Assembly: GCA_033964015.1 (NCBI GenBank)
Contig: CM066923.1
Location: forward strand, 2,666,001-2,730,000
Reading direction: 5' to 3'
DNA from: Scolanthus callimorphus
Lineage: Eukaryota > Cnidaria > Anthozoa > Actiniaria > Edwardsiidae
Length of the DNA: 64,000 nucleotides
Below the pieces are notes generated by a model. The model was not told where the DNA came from, searched no databases, and saw only the letters and a program-made list of their open reading frames with translations. Numbering within the stretch: position 1 is the stretch's first letter; every line of letters begins with the position of its first letter. A program made the position numbers and the translations under genes. Positions 23,838 through 34,028 of this stretch are shown one piece after another.

Positions 23838-24554
23838 GAGTGAAGAGAAATACCAATATATCATTATTTCAAGCGACTCCTGCCAGCTCTCATTGGTGAT
23901 GAAGATACTTAAATAACAGCAGGCTTTAGGGGGTGAGCTCCTATTATAATTTGTAGGAGGAGCAGTCGGAGATAGGAGGGCGCGAGGCGAGACCTAGGGG
24001 TTTGTGATGCATACAACGAACTTCCTCAGAAAAGGACTTTGGCGATGAGACCTACTTGGATGAACATTTTTGAGCCACATTAGCAGTGAGATTTGGGAGC
24101 TATGGATTATAGTACTAATTTGCCTAGAAGCCTTTATTTCCTTGACTTTAGCTGCCATGAAGTAACGTGAGGCATGCTGGTTTTATTAGTTTTATTCTAA
24201 AATCTGTGAAATGACAAGATAACGTGTTCTTAATGGTCCTGTAGTAGAAATTGGAAAATATTTTGCTTAGACCGTCATCTACATGGTTTTAATTAAATTA
24301 GCTAATGAGTATGATATGCTTGAAGATAATATATTTATGGAAAAGCTCCCTGACCGCCATGAAAGGTTGCACTAGAAAAGATAGATTTTTAACTGACCTG
24401 GCGCTAAGTAGTTTACCATTAGAATGGCTTATGAGAATAACTTGAGTATGTTCTATACAACAGAATAGAGACATAGATATAGAAGTCAGTGAGATGAAGA
24501 TTGCAAATTATGGAGAACACGGTTCAGCGGAGAGCCATTTTTATCTATATAATC

Positions 24555-24560
24555 AATAAA
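24555..24560 (+). terminator. Poly(A) signal of the Ig/FN3 receptor
   Basis: AATAAA about 720 nt after the TAG at 23837, in an AT-rich 3' region with no intervening gene. Confidence 0.5.
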
Positions 24561-24777
24561 TATATTTAATATCGATTATTAATTGGTTGATTATTTTTGC
24601 AGTAAAATGTACGACGTCAGGGCATCGATGCGCTACAGCTTCGTTTTGATGTTTTTACCCATACATTTATTTTTAAAGATTAGGCCGGAGCGTTAAGTTT
24701 TGAAAATTCGTATATCACCCAGTTTTCAAGTAATGTCCCAAAGTAATTTCCCAAACTTTGCAGTGTAACTAATACGG

Positions 24778-24945
24778 AATGGACGATTCCAGCTATAACG
24801 CACGCGCGCGCTGCATGTCGGTAGATGTGGGATATTTGTCGAACAAACTAAAAAAGCGCGCGCTGCATTCTGGTAGTTGTGGGGCACGGCTTGGGTATTT
24901 CTGAATTAAGAAGAGCGCGCGCGCTTATAGCTGGAATCGTCCATT
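24778..24945. mobile_element. MITE family C, copy 1
   Basis: Ends AATGGACGATTCCAGCTATA and TATAGCTGGAATCGTCCATT, a perfect 20-bp inverted pair. The interior has repeated GCGCGCGCTGCAT motifs. A related copy lies at 53019-53250. Confidence 0.75.
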
Positions 24946-25009
24946 GAATTCTGGACTCCATTACCAGATTACTATAAAATCTTATTATTAAATATATACG
25001 TGATAAAGG

Positions 25010-25015
25010 TTTATT
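25010..25015 (-). terminator. Poly(A) signal of the carboxylesterase gene
   Basis: TTTATT on the + strand reads AATAAA on the gene strand, 138 nt after the stop codon. Confidence 0.5.
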
Positions 25016-25152
25016 GGACGCGGGGAAGCCGTAAAAAGCTGGCCATTTTTCGTGACAGCATGGAGATAACGAAGTATCCCTGTAAAATGGTACCACAGGG
25101 AGCCCAGACTCTGATATACGGAACAACAACTTGGTGTTTCGTGTTTCTCATG

Positions 25153-28100
25153 TTACAACTCCTGTTTGCTCCAACTGTCAGCAGCTCTTTCTTCCTTGTT
25201 CTTGCAATACTTCTTCAGTTCCGGAACGAATTCGTTCCAGAAAGCCACTCTATCTTCGTGGAACGTGTTTCGTACACTCATCACCAGGCCAATATCAAGG
25301 TACTCACGGCGCTCGGTTGTGTACATGGGCCAGGCTACATGGTTGCTGGCACTCTCCACTTGTTTGGGGTCCTGTTAATGGGAGAAAAGGGACATAAGCT
25401 CTTTGGACACAAATTGGATGACCGAAAGATGAGTACAGCTTTGAAAGTGTGAGGGAGGGAGGGATGAAATGTGACTGGAGGGAGGGAGGGATGAGATGTG
25501 AGGAAGGGAGGGATGAAATGTGAGGGAGGAAGGGAGGGATGAGATGTGAGGGAGTGAGAGATGAGGTGTGAGGGAGTGAGAGATGAGATGTGAGGGAGGG
25601 ATGAGATGAGATGGGAGAAGGGAAGTCTTTCAGAGCAGGCGTCCATTACTAGGAGTGACGATCTATCGCCAAACTTTTCACGATTATTCTGATAGCCCCG
25701 AGAATACAGTAAATGAAAGACTATTTTCGAAATAGATTGGTTTCTAAAGAGAAAAGACCACTGTCTAGGTTGACAACTGATTCCCTTAGAGTAAAGGGAT
25801 GTTTCAGTAGGAAATGACATTCTATAACTAGCACTTATTCTACCGTGTTCACTGCAAACTTAGTAGCAGAACAACAACTTAGTAATGAACTCTTGGTCAG
25901 AGACAAAGGGGGCAAACTTACCCATACTTAGCATGATTTGTCCAAAGTTTCATAACCACGGAGCTCAGTCTTCTCTCTTCATCAGTGTAATCCGTAGATG
26001 AAAGAATAGAGGGATTTTCTTTCCATGGCACACCAAATACATACTGAATCTCGTCAAAATGAACCACTCCAACTTCAGGCGGAAATGTGGAGAATTTCGA
26101 GCGATGAGAAAATTGGTAAAAATACGTCGAGATTCCAGCTTTCGTGAAACTCTTTGCGGTCGCCACGGCAGGAGCAAAAAATGATGTGTCACTCATTAGG
26201 TTCGCCCAGTTTTTTAGGACATTTTGTGGGTTCGTTGGATCTGTATAGTTGGTGTATTTATGGAGGATAGCTTTCTTCACTAAGTCACATTCGCCATTTT
26301 GTGTAAAGAAGACTTTATGCACGGACGAATTAAATGCGTCGAAAGAAGGTGGGATGTGATTACCGAACGGCTGCACTCCGTGTTGGAAGAAACCCCCCTC
26401 GTCTTTGTTTACTCCAAGCATCGCTGAATTGAATCTGTTTAAACGACCTTTAGCTAAATCAACTTCTGGGTCGTCTAAGAGAAAGACGCCATCAACTGTA
26501 ATGGTAGGAAGTTCTGCTGCTATCAACAGAAAATCCCAAATTCCTTGTGCATTTACAAAGTCTTCGGTGCGTCTGCTTCGTAAACAAGACAGGAGTTGTT
26601 CTTTCTCGGTGCATCCAAGCCTTTCAAGAAATATGCTGAATTTATTTTTATTTTGTGTGGTATATGAAGCATAACTTCCACTGGGGAATCCACTTTGAAT
26701 GATAGCATTTTGAAAAAGTCCCTTGGAGAGTGGAGATAATATATGCAAACCGACGCTCGCGCCGCCAGCGCTTTCTCCAAATATGGTCACGCGTGAAGGG
26801 TTCCCGCCAAAACTGGCGATGTTTTCCTGCACCCATTTCAAAGCCTGAACTTGGTCCAACATCCCATAATTTCCCTTGAGCTCGGTTCCAGGGATATTCA
26901 GGAAGCCCAAAAGACACAGTCGGTAGTTGATTGTGACAACGATGACCTCATTATGAGACGAAAGCACGGAACCATCGTAGATGATTCCTGAACCGCGGCA
27001 AAATCCTCCTCCATGAATCCAGACCATGACGGGAAGCCTGTGGTGGGACGTTGTTTCTGCTGGCCGGAAGACGTTTAGATAGAGGCAGTCTTCACTTGTG
27101 ATTTCTGAAATTTACAGCAGCAAAATGTTTATTAAACCGATTAAACACAAGACCTCGTTGCTGAAAATGGTGTCTTGCGCATTGCTTTACTCCTGTTTAC
27201 GTTTAGCTGTTTTCTTCTTGTCTTTTAAATTGAAGTTCGCAAAACATGTCAAGAAAATTTCGCCAAAAACTGTCGAATTTCCGACGTTGCAAAACTACCC
27301 TATTAGGAAATTCTCCCTTACCTTATTTGCAAAATCTCAAATCTCTAAGTATATCTTAGCGAAAAAAGCAGGGAATTTTACCAAAACCTGCAGATACTCG
27401 AGAGACTTTTTGTTCCCCGCCGAGGGGCCTGAGACGCGGTTTGCACACCACAGGCAACCCGCGCGGATTTGCCATAAAAACGACAGCACTTTCTTGATAT
27501 ATGCAGTGCGGCATAACTTACACCGGTTTCAATTAACGTTGCTCGTGAAGCCATGTAGCATATGAATTAATGCTTCATAGTTTGTAATAGTGGGCTACTC
27601 ATCAAAAAGACACGGGGAATTCTAAAGGCGTGTTCTTCAAAGTTGGTTTAACTAAAATCGAGCAGAATCCTATCTACACTCTACAGACGCGCGTCGGCGC
27701 CACGACTTTACAAAACATATTCTGCCGCCTTCACATACATAACAACCCGCAAATAGCAAGCTAGTCGAGACGGGAACATAGAACAATTATACTAGTATGA
27801 CAAAACTACACAACACAGGAAGCACCTGGAAATGCACGACAAATATAGATTTACATTTAAATTATTATCATCACATATGAGCGATAAGAGGGCTGCATTT
27901 GTTGACATGTGCCTGAATTGTTTCTTCACTTGACTCTACTCCACACTCCACCGATGATCATTCAGACCATGTACTTTTTTAGCGTAAGCCACAGACTTAC
28001 CAGTCGATGAAACTCCCTTGCTCGGCGGAAACGTCACTCCTCGTGGGCATTTCGGTGCATACACGGTCCCGTTCCGAACACCCGACCATGGCTTCGGCGG

Positions 28101-28364
28101 TTTTGGAGCTGCGAAACGAAGCTCACCCACGGGCGCTTCGGCGAACGGTATTGCAAGGAAACATTCGACCTTTTTACCACCTGATACTTTCTCCGATGTG
28201 CCACTTATTTCTCCATCTTTCAAAGAAACTACTGGTCCGTCTTCTAGTAACGAGATGGAATAAGTTTCTTTTGTAACAAACGTGGAAATTAATAAAAATT
28301 TTACGAGGATATGCGATGAAGTTTTTCCGAACTTCCAAAGACTACAGTAGAGAGTCATGTTCAT
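25153..28364 (-). CDS. Type-B carboxylesterase / cholinesterase-family hydrolase
   Basis: Three exons on the minus strand: 28364-28001, 27104-25922 and 25371-25153, about 588 aa. The alpha/beta-hydrolase signature is complete: SEDCLYLNV, oxyanion HGGGF (about residue 152), nucleophile Ser about 233 in FGESAGG, acid Glu about 357 in NKDEGGFF, and His about 470 in VHFDEIQYVFG. The N-terminus has a hydrophobic signal segment (ILVKFLLISTFV). The start is taken at the Met about 13 residues before that segment; an upstream in-frame Met at 28424 is possible. The C-terminus is KQEL, resembling KDEL/HxEL ER-retrieval signals of carboxylesterases. Likely role: hydrolysis of ester xenobiotics or lipids in the ER lumen (inferred). 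Exon 3 matches the family (WPMYTTERREYLDIG) only if one G is added near 25358-25359. As given, the frame ends at TAG after the motif TPNK. The 5' intron carries MITE family B copy 3. Confidence 0.88.
25452..25620. repeat. Purine-rich GAGGGAGG/GATGA(A)ATGTGAG simple repeat
   Basis: An almost uninterrupted purine tract on the + strand in the second carboxylesterase intron. On the gene strand it is a long polypyrimidine run about 80 bp upstream of the last-exon acceptor. Confidence 0.8.
27245..27501. mobile_element. MITE family B, copy 3
   Basis: Begins CATGTCAAGAAA, ends TTTCTTGATATATG, and shares the internal blocks of copies 1 and 2. It lies inside the first carboxylesterase intron. Confidence 0.72.
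27502..28000. other. Carboxylesterase intron 1, remainder
   Basis: Intronic sequence between MITE copy 3 and the donor of exon 1. No gene or repeat unit recognised. Confidence 0.4.
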
Positions 28365-28476
28365 TTCTCGAGGATATGTGTATTGCCCAACTCTTGTGTA
28401 AATTTCTTCGTATATAATTAACACAAGACAATAGGGTCACTAAAGCAGTTAGCCCTTTTGTCTCTTGATATTGTTA

Positions 28477-28636
28477 GAGCGGTTTTCATCCGACTGTGAA
28501 ACAAAAACTAATAGTCAGTGTTTAATAGTGCCTACTGGTCATGATTCAAAAGGAGAAAACAATAAAAACGACTTTCATAGTGTATAGCAGTGCGTATTTT
28601 GTTAGTATCGATTTCATAGTCGGATGAAAACCACTC
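28477..28636. mobile_element. MITE family D, copy 1 (TA-flanked)
   Basis: 160 bp with inverted ends GAGCGGTTTTCATCCGACTG and the mirror near CATAGTCGGATGAAAACCACTC, flanked by TA on both sides as in Tc1/mariner-derived elements. It sits about 50 bp upstream of the carboxylesterase upstream ATG at 28424. Related ends occur at 62394-63071. Confidence 0.7.
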
Positions 28637-28639
28637 TAA

Positions 28640-28966
28640 AATACTTCACTAGAGGCTTTCTTTGAGTCTGGGTTTTGTCTTTATATAGTGATTAATATGT
28701 ATATACTGTAGAATATGGTGAATTGTGGAGCCAGAACAATCCCTACCAGTAGAAGGATCCGCAAAAGGATTCACAGTTGGTCGGCTTGATAATGAAGAGG
28801 AGAATAAAGAATGAGCCAAACCAGCAACTTCTAAAGTTCCATAAAAAAATATTTAAACGTTTCAGCCTTCGGCCTTCATCAGTAAAAATTTTAAAAACTA
28901 GTGTCCAAACTGAATAATTAACGCAATTACAAGTAATAAATATAGTAATAAATAGGGTGATTAATA
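28640..28966. other. Intergenic with possible retroelement tail
   Basis: Contains AACGTTTCAGCCTTCGGCCTTCATCAG (split here as AACGTTTCAGCCTTCGG + CCTTCATCAG), a motif type I associate with 3' regions of retroelements. No protein is associated, so this stays weak. Confidence 0.25.
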
Positions 28967-28968
28967 TG

Positions 28969-29018
<50 letters not shown>

Positions 29019-31740
29019 CAAACGCAACGCGAAATGCCTACGCCGGTTTTGCGCAAGCGAAATGCCGAACTTGAGATGGTGCCTCGCAGTCCTTGAAAAC
29101 GTAGCCCTGTTTTGGGATAAGGCCCGTTTCGCGTTTCAACTGCTCATGTTATGCCGCAAAAGAGAGGTCGATCGAACCGCATTGGCCAAGTAAAAGGCCA
29201 GAGGGTGTCACAAAGGCGTGACTTGGCGAGCAAGCATACTAGCGCGTGTTAGCAAGACGCCTTGGCCAAGAACACGAACGGCAAGTCGTCACGTGTAATA
29301 CGTCTTTTCCCATAGGAATTTCCGCGCTATTATTTTTACTACAACAAAACTGTACAAGAAAACTGTCTCGCTGCGCACCTCATTGCCTCGGCGAATTCAA
29401 GGCAACGCGAAAACAACGCACAAACTGCTGCCGTGCATAACAAACAGGATTTTGAAAAGACAGGCTAGCCAGTCAGGTGGCACAACATGAGCAAACGCAA
29501 CGCGAAATGCCTACGCCGGTTTTGCGCAAGCGAAATGCCGAACTTGAGATGGTGCCTCGCAGTCCTTGAAAACGTAGCCCTGTTTTGGGATAAGGCCCGT
29601 TTCGCGTTTCAACTGCTCATGTTATGCCGCAAAAGAGAGGTCGATCGAACCGCATTGGCCAAGTAAAAGGCCAGAGGGTGTCACAAAGGCGTGACTTGGC
29701 GAGCAAGCATACTAGCGCGTGTTAGGAAGACGCCTTGGCCAAGAACACGAACGGCAAGTCGTCACGTGTAATACGTCTTTTCCCATAGGAATTTCCGCGC
29801 TATTATTTTTACTACAACAAAACTGTACAAGAAAACTGTCTCGCTGCGCACCTCATTGCCTCGGCGAATTCAAGGCAACGCGAAAACAACACACAAACTG
29901 CTGCCGTGCATAACAAACAGGATTTTGAAAAGACAGGCTAGCCAGTCAGGTGGCACAACATGAGCAAACGCAACGCGAAATGCCTACGCCGGTTTTGCGC
30001 AAGCGAAATGCCGAACTTGAGATGGTGCCTCGCAGTCCTTGAAAACGTAGCCCTGTTTTGGGATAAGGCCCGTTTCGCGTTTCAACTGCTCATGTTATGC
30101 CGCAAAAGAGAGGTCGATCGAACCGCATTGGCCAAGTAAAAGGCCAGAGGGTGTCACAAAGGCGTGACTTGGCGAGCAAGCATACTAGCGCGTGTTAGCA
30201 AGACGCCTTGGCCAAGAACACGAACGGCAAGTCGTCACGTGTAATACGTCTTTTCCCATAGGAATTTCCGCGCTATTATTTTTACTACAACAAAACTGTA
30301 CAAGAAAACTGTCTCGCTGCGCACCTCATTGCCTCGGCGAATTCAAGGCAACGCGAAAACAACACACAAACTGCTGCCGTGCATAACAAACAGGATTTTG
30401 AAAAGACAGGCTAGCCAGTCAGGTGGCACAACAATTGTTATGCCGCAAAGAGAGGTCGATCGAACCGCATTGGCCAAGTAAAAGGCCAGAGGGTGTCACA
30501 AAGGCGTGACTTGGCGAGCAAGCATACTAGCGCGTGTTAGCAAGACGCCTTGGCCAAGAACACGAACGGCAAGTCGTCACGTGTAATACGTCTTTTCCCA
30601 TAGGAATTTCCGCGCTATTATTTTTACTACAACAAAACTGTACAAGAAAACTGTCTCGCTGCGCACCTCATTGCCTCGGCGAATTCAAGGCAACGCGAAA
30701 ACAACACACAAACTGCTGCCGTGCATAACAAACAGGATTTTGAAAAGACAGGCTAGCCAGTCAGGTGGCACAACAATGTTATGCCGCAAAAGAGAGGTCG
30801 ATCGAACCGCATTGGCCAAGTAAAAGGCCAGAGGGTGTCACAAAGGCGTGACTTGGCGAGCAAGCATACTAGCGCGTGTTAGCAAGACGCCTTGGCCAAG
30901 AACACGAACGGCAAGTCGTCACGTGTAATACGTCTTTTCCCATAGGAATTTCCGCGCTATTATTTTTACTACAACAAAACTGTACAAGAAAACTGTCTCG
31001 CTGCGCACCTCATTGCCTCGGCGAATTCAAGGCAACGCGAAAACAACACACAAACTGCTGCCGTGCATAACAAACAGGATTTTGAAAAGACAGGCTAGCC
31101 AGTCAGGTGGCACAACATGAGCAAACGCAACGCGAAATGCCTACGCCGGTTTTGCGCAAGCGAAATGCCGAACTTGAGATGGTGCCTCGCAGTCCTTGAA
31201 AACGTAGCCCTGTTTTGGGATAAGGCCCGTTTCGCGTTTCAACTGCTCATGTTATGCCGCAAAAGAGAGGTCGATCGAACCGCATTGGCCAAGTAAAAGG
31301 CCAGAGGGTGTCACAAAGGCGTGACTTGGCGAGCAAGCATACTAGCGCGTGTTAGCAAGACGCCTTGGCCAAGAACACGAACGGCAAGTCGTCACGTGTA
31401 ATACGTCTTTTCCCATAAGAATTTCCGCGCTATTATTTTTACTACAACAAAACTGTACAAGAAAACTGTCTCGCTGCGCACCTCATTGCCTCGGCGAATT
31501 CAAGGCAACGCGAAAACAACACACAAACTGCTGCCGTGCATAACAAACAGGATTTTGAAAAGACAGGCTAGCCAGTCAGGTGGCACAACATGAGCAAACG
31601 CAACGCGAAATGCCTACGCCGGTTTTGCGCAAGCGAAATGCCGAACTTGAGATGGTGCCTCGCAGTCCTTGAAAACGTAGCCCTGTTTTGGGATAAGGCC
31701 CGTTTCGCGTTTCAACTGCTCATATATATATATATATCGT
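28967..31740. repeat. Composite tandem array M(132 bp)+L(341 bp) between (TA)n tracts
   Basis: Two modules alternate. M (132 bp, TGAGCA...TGCTCA, inner inverted AACGCGAAA) starts at 29015, 29488, 29961, 31118 and 31591. L (341 bp, TGTTATGCC...GGCACAACA imperfect ends) starts at 29147, 29620, 30093, 30436, 30777 and 31250. The order is M-L-M-L-M-L-L-L-M-L-M, flanked by (TA)n at 28967-29014 and 31723-31738. Copies differ at only a handful of positions. A 64-codon frame inside each L and a frame across M lack any family signal, and I do not call them genes. Confidence 0.88.
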
Positions 31741-34028
31741 TATTTAAAACAACTCGTCATAAAAATCTATGAATATTCATAATAAATAAATTGAAATATA
31801 CATAATCTAATCTAAAGTATATATATTTTGAAGTATGAATTAATCGCCATTAGTGCCAAGGTGAATCCCAATATATGGCCCTTCCGCAGTCTTCTACGCT
31901 TGAGTCGAGAGAAAAGGAGCCCTTGAAGGACCACGCTCGGTAAACAACATGGCGGGGATGGAGGGCTTTCCGAGGTTTTCTTGAAACTATGGCACTATTA
32001 GGCCCAAAAACTTAAGGAAAACTAAAGCAATTCAATATAATGCCCAACTAAGTTTGACGTCCTATAAACATTACTTTTCTAAAACACGACCAGCAGCTTG
32101 CACTCGATATTTTATACCTGATAAAACTTCGCATTCGATATCTTTTATACCTGATAAAACTTCGCACTCGATATCTTTTTATAGGTAAAACTTCGCACTC
32201 GATATCTTATTATACCTTATAAAACTTCGCACTCGATATCTTTTTATACCTGATTAAACTTCGCACTCGATATCTTTTTATACCTGGTAAAACACCCCTG
32301 TGGACCTTATTCAAATGAAATTATCAATTTAATCATAAATTTTATTTGTGAAACATTGATGCGTCAATAGCCATGCGCAGAAGTGAAAAGGCCAAGAATG
32401 TGCCCATACATGCTATTGGGTTAAATAAACTGACATCTATCTATCTATCTATCTATACATTGTCGAACCTCGTAACCTCGTGGGGAGGCTCTGGTGACAA
32501 TCATTGACGCATGCGCGCGAGATTTGATCCAGAGCCGTTGAGAGAAACACCTTTTTGTACATGCCCCAACTTTCAAAATCAGCACGAGAACGTCGAGTGT
32601 CTCTCCCAACATCACTAGTGCTCTTTTTGCCGATAAAGTCATAGAAAGTTGTGCTCTAATGCTTTTATGATATAGCGGGGAGAACCATTACTTTTTTTGG
32701 ACCAATCAGAGCGCGCGTTATATCCTAGCTATTTTATAATGTGCCTAATATTTGACTATAAAGCACACTGGTGAGCATGGCTTTATCGGGTATAAAGTCT
32801 ATGCACGTGATCAATTATACGTCTACTGGTCAGTTGACTGAGTTTTTTTTATGAATATTCTATAACTGCTCCAAGTCAGCTAGACTAGGGAAGGTTGCAG
32901 GTTATTTTTTTCTTGTGCGCAATATTTTTTCCTGCCTCAGAGGAAAAATATTTCCCTCCAGTCTATAAAGGGGAGCGACGGGTACCTTGATTTGTACGGA
33001 TCTTGTTGAACTGTTCAACATCATTGAACATGATTCAACCCGGTGGTTAACTTGATTCAACACAATTACACTTTTCCCGAAAAAAAACGATAAACATGAA
33101 TTGAGCAACGTTTAAGAGGAAATCCGCTGAAAAATCGAGTAATCTTGACACAAAGTGGAAACAATTTTTAGATAGAGTATACAAAACCAATTTTCTTGTT
33201 TCTAGCATTTTATGAAAGGTATTGGTAAAATAAAGAATTGGCGATAACACCGAGAAGAAATTCCCAAGGAAACCTGAGAAATAATTTTTCAAAGTTGTGA
33301 AGATATGGTGTTGGCTGTTGATGTTCATTTCGTAGTGCTGTCAACCTATACAAATTGTATGAATTTGGACAACTTTCAGGATTCATTTTCGATGTTCGGT
33401 GTCATAAGAAATGTTTTTTTAGATCAGATATCAAAAGCAGTAAGACAGAAGTCTACAATATGATGTAAATAATTTTGTTCCAAGAATTGTTTCCAATCGT
33501 TACTCGATTTCAAATGGATTACGTCTTAACATAGCTGAACACGAATTTGAAATATTTACCAGTTTCTTCGGGTTCTGAAAGCTTGTTCATGATATCACTT
33601 GGCTAATAATTGCCATAAAATTATCCACCTTTGCAAGTTTTGCAAGTATCAAGAGACGCGCGTAGCTATGAAGAAATTTGTTTGAACACAAATTCACAAG
33701 TTGAACTGGCTTGGCCCCAGCCTCTTCAAACTTATGATTAATTCATGAAACTTAAACAAAGAATTCATAAACGTGGAGGAGGTCGGAAAACGCGGTCTTC
33801 ATAGTACTCCACAGGGTTCCCGGTTATACATGTTACATATATATATATCGCTACCACAGAGCATTTGTTATCACTACAGATCTTCTCAAACACTCGATAC
33901 TGTTTGTCATCAGGATTCCAAACACCTCGAAGTCGGTTAATAATACTCGGCTTTGCCTCGTTTTTTTAACTTACTTCTCAGTGTTTGAAATCCTGATGAA
34001 ACACGCTCTCTGTGTTTGATATCAGTAC
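31741..34028. other. Intergenic region, no gene seen
   Basis: AT-rich sequence with a 45-bp tandem repeat (32095-32290), a (CTAT)n microsatellite near 32436-32456, and a region at 33840-34020 with short inverted blocks (AATCCTGATGA / TCATCAGGATT). It probably includes the 3' UTR of the GPCR gene. Confidence 0.4.
32095..32290. repeat. About 45-bp tandem repeat
   Basis: About five units of CTTCGCACTCGATATCTTTT followed by TATACCTGATAAAA, with small length variation. Confidence 0.8.

Noticed and set aside
29246..31543. Six near-identical 64-codon frames in the tandem array
   Set aside because: They are carried by the L module of the repeat, have no signal peptide, domain or splice context, and differ only as the repeat differs. 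Repeat-borne frames, not genes.
28967..31740. CRISPR array
   Set aside because: Repeats are hundreds of bp with no short unique spacers, and the genome is eukaryotic.
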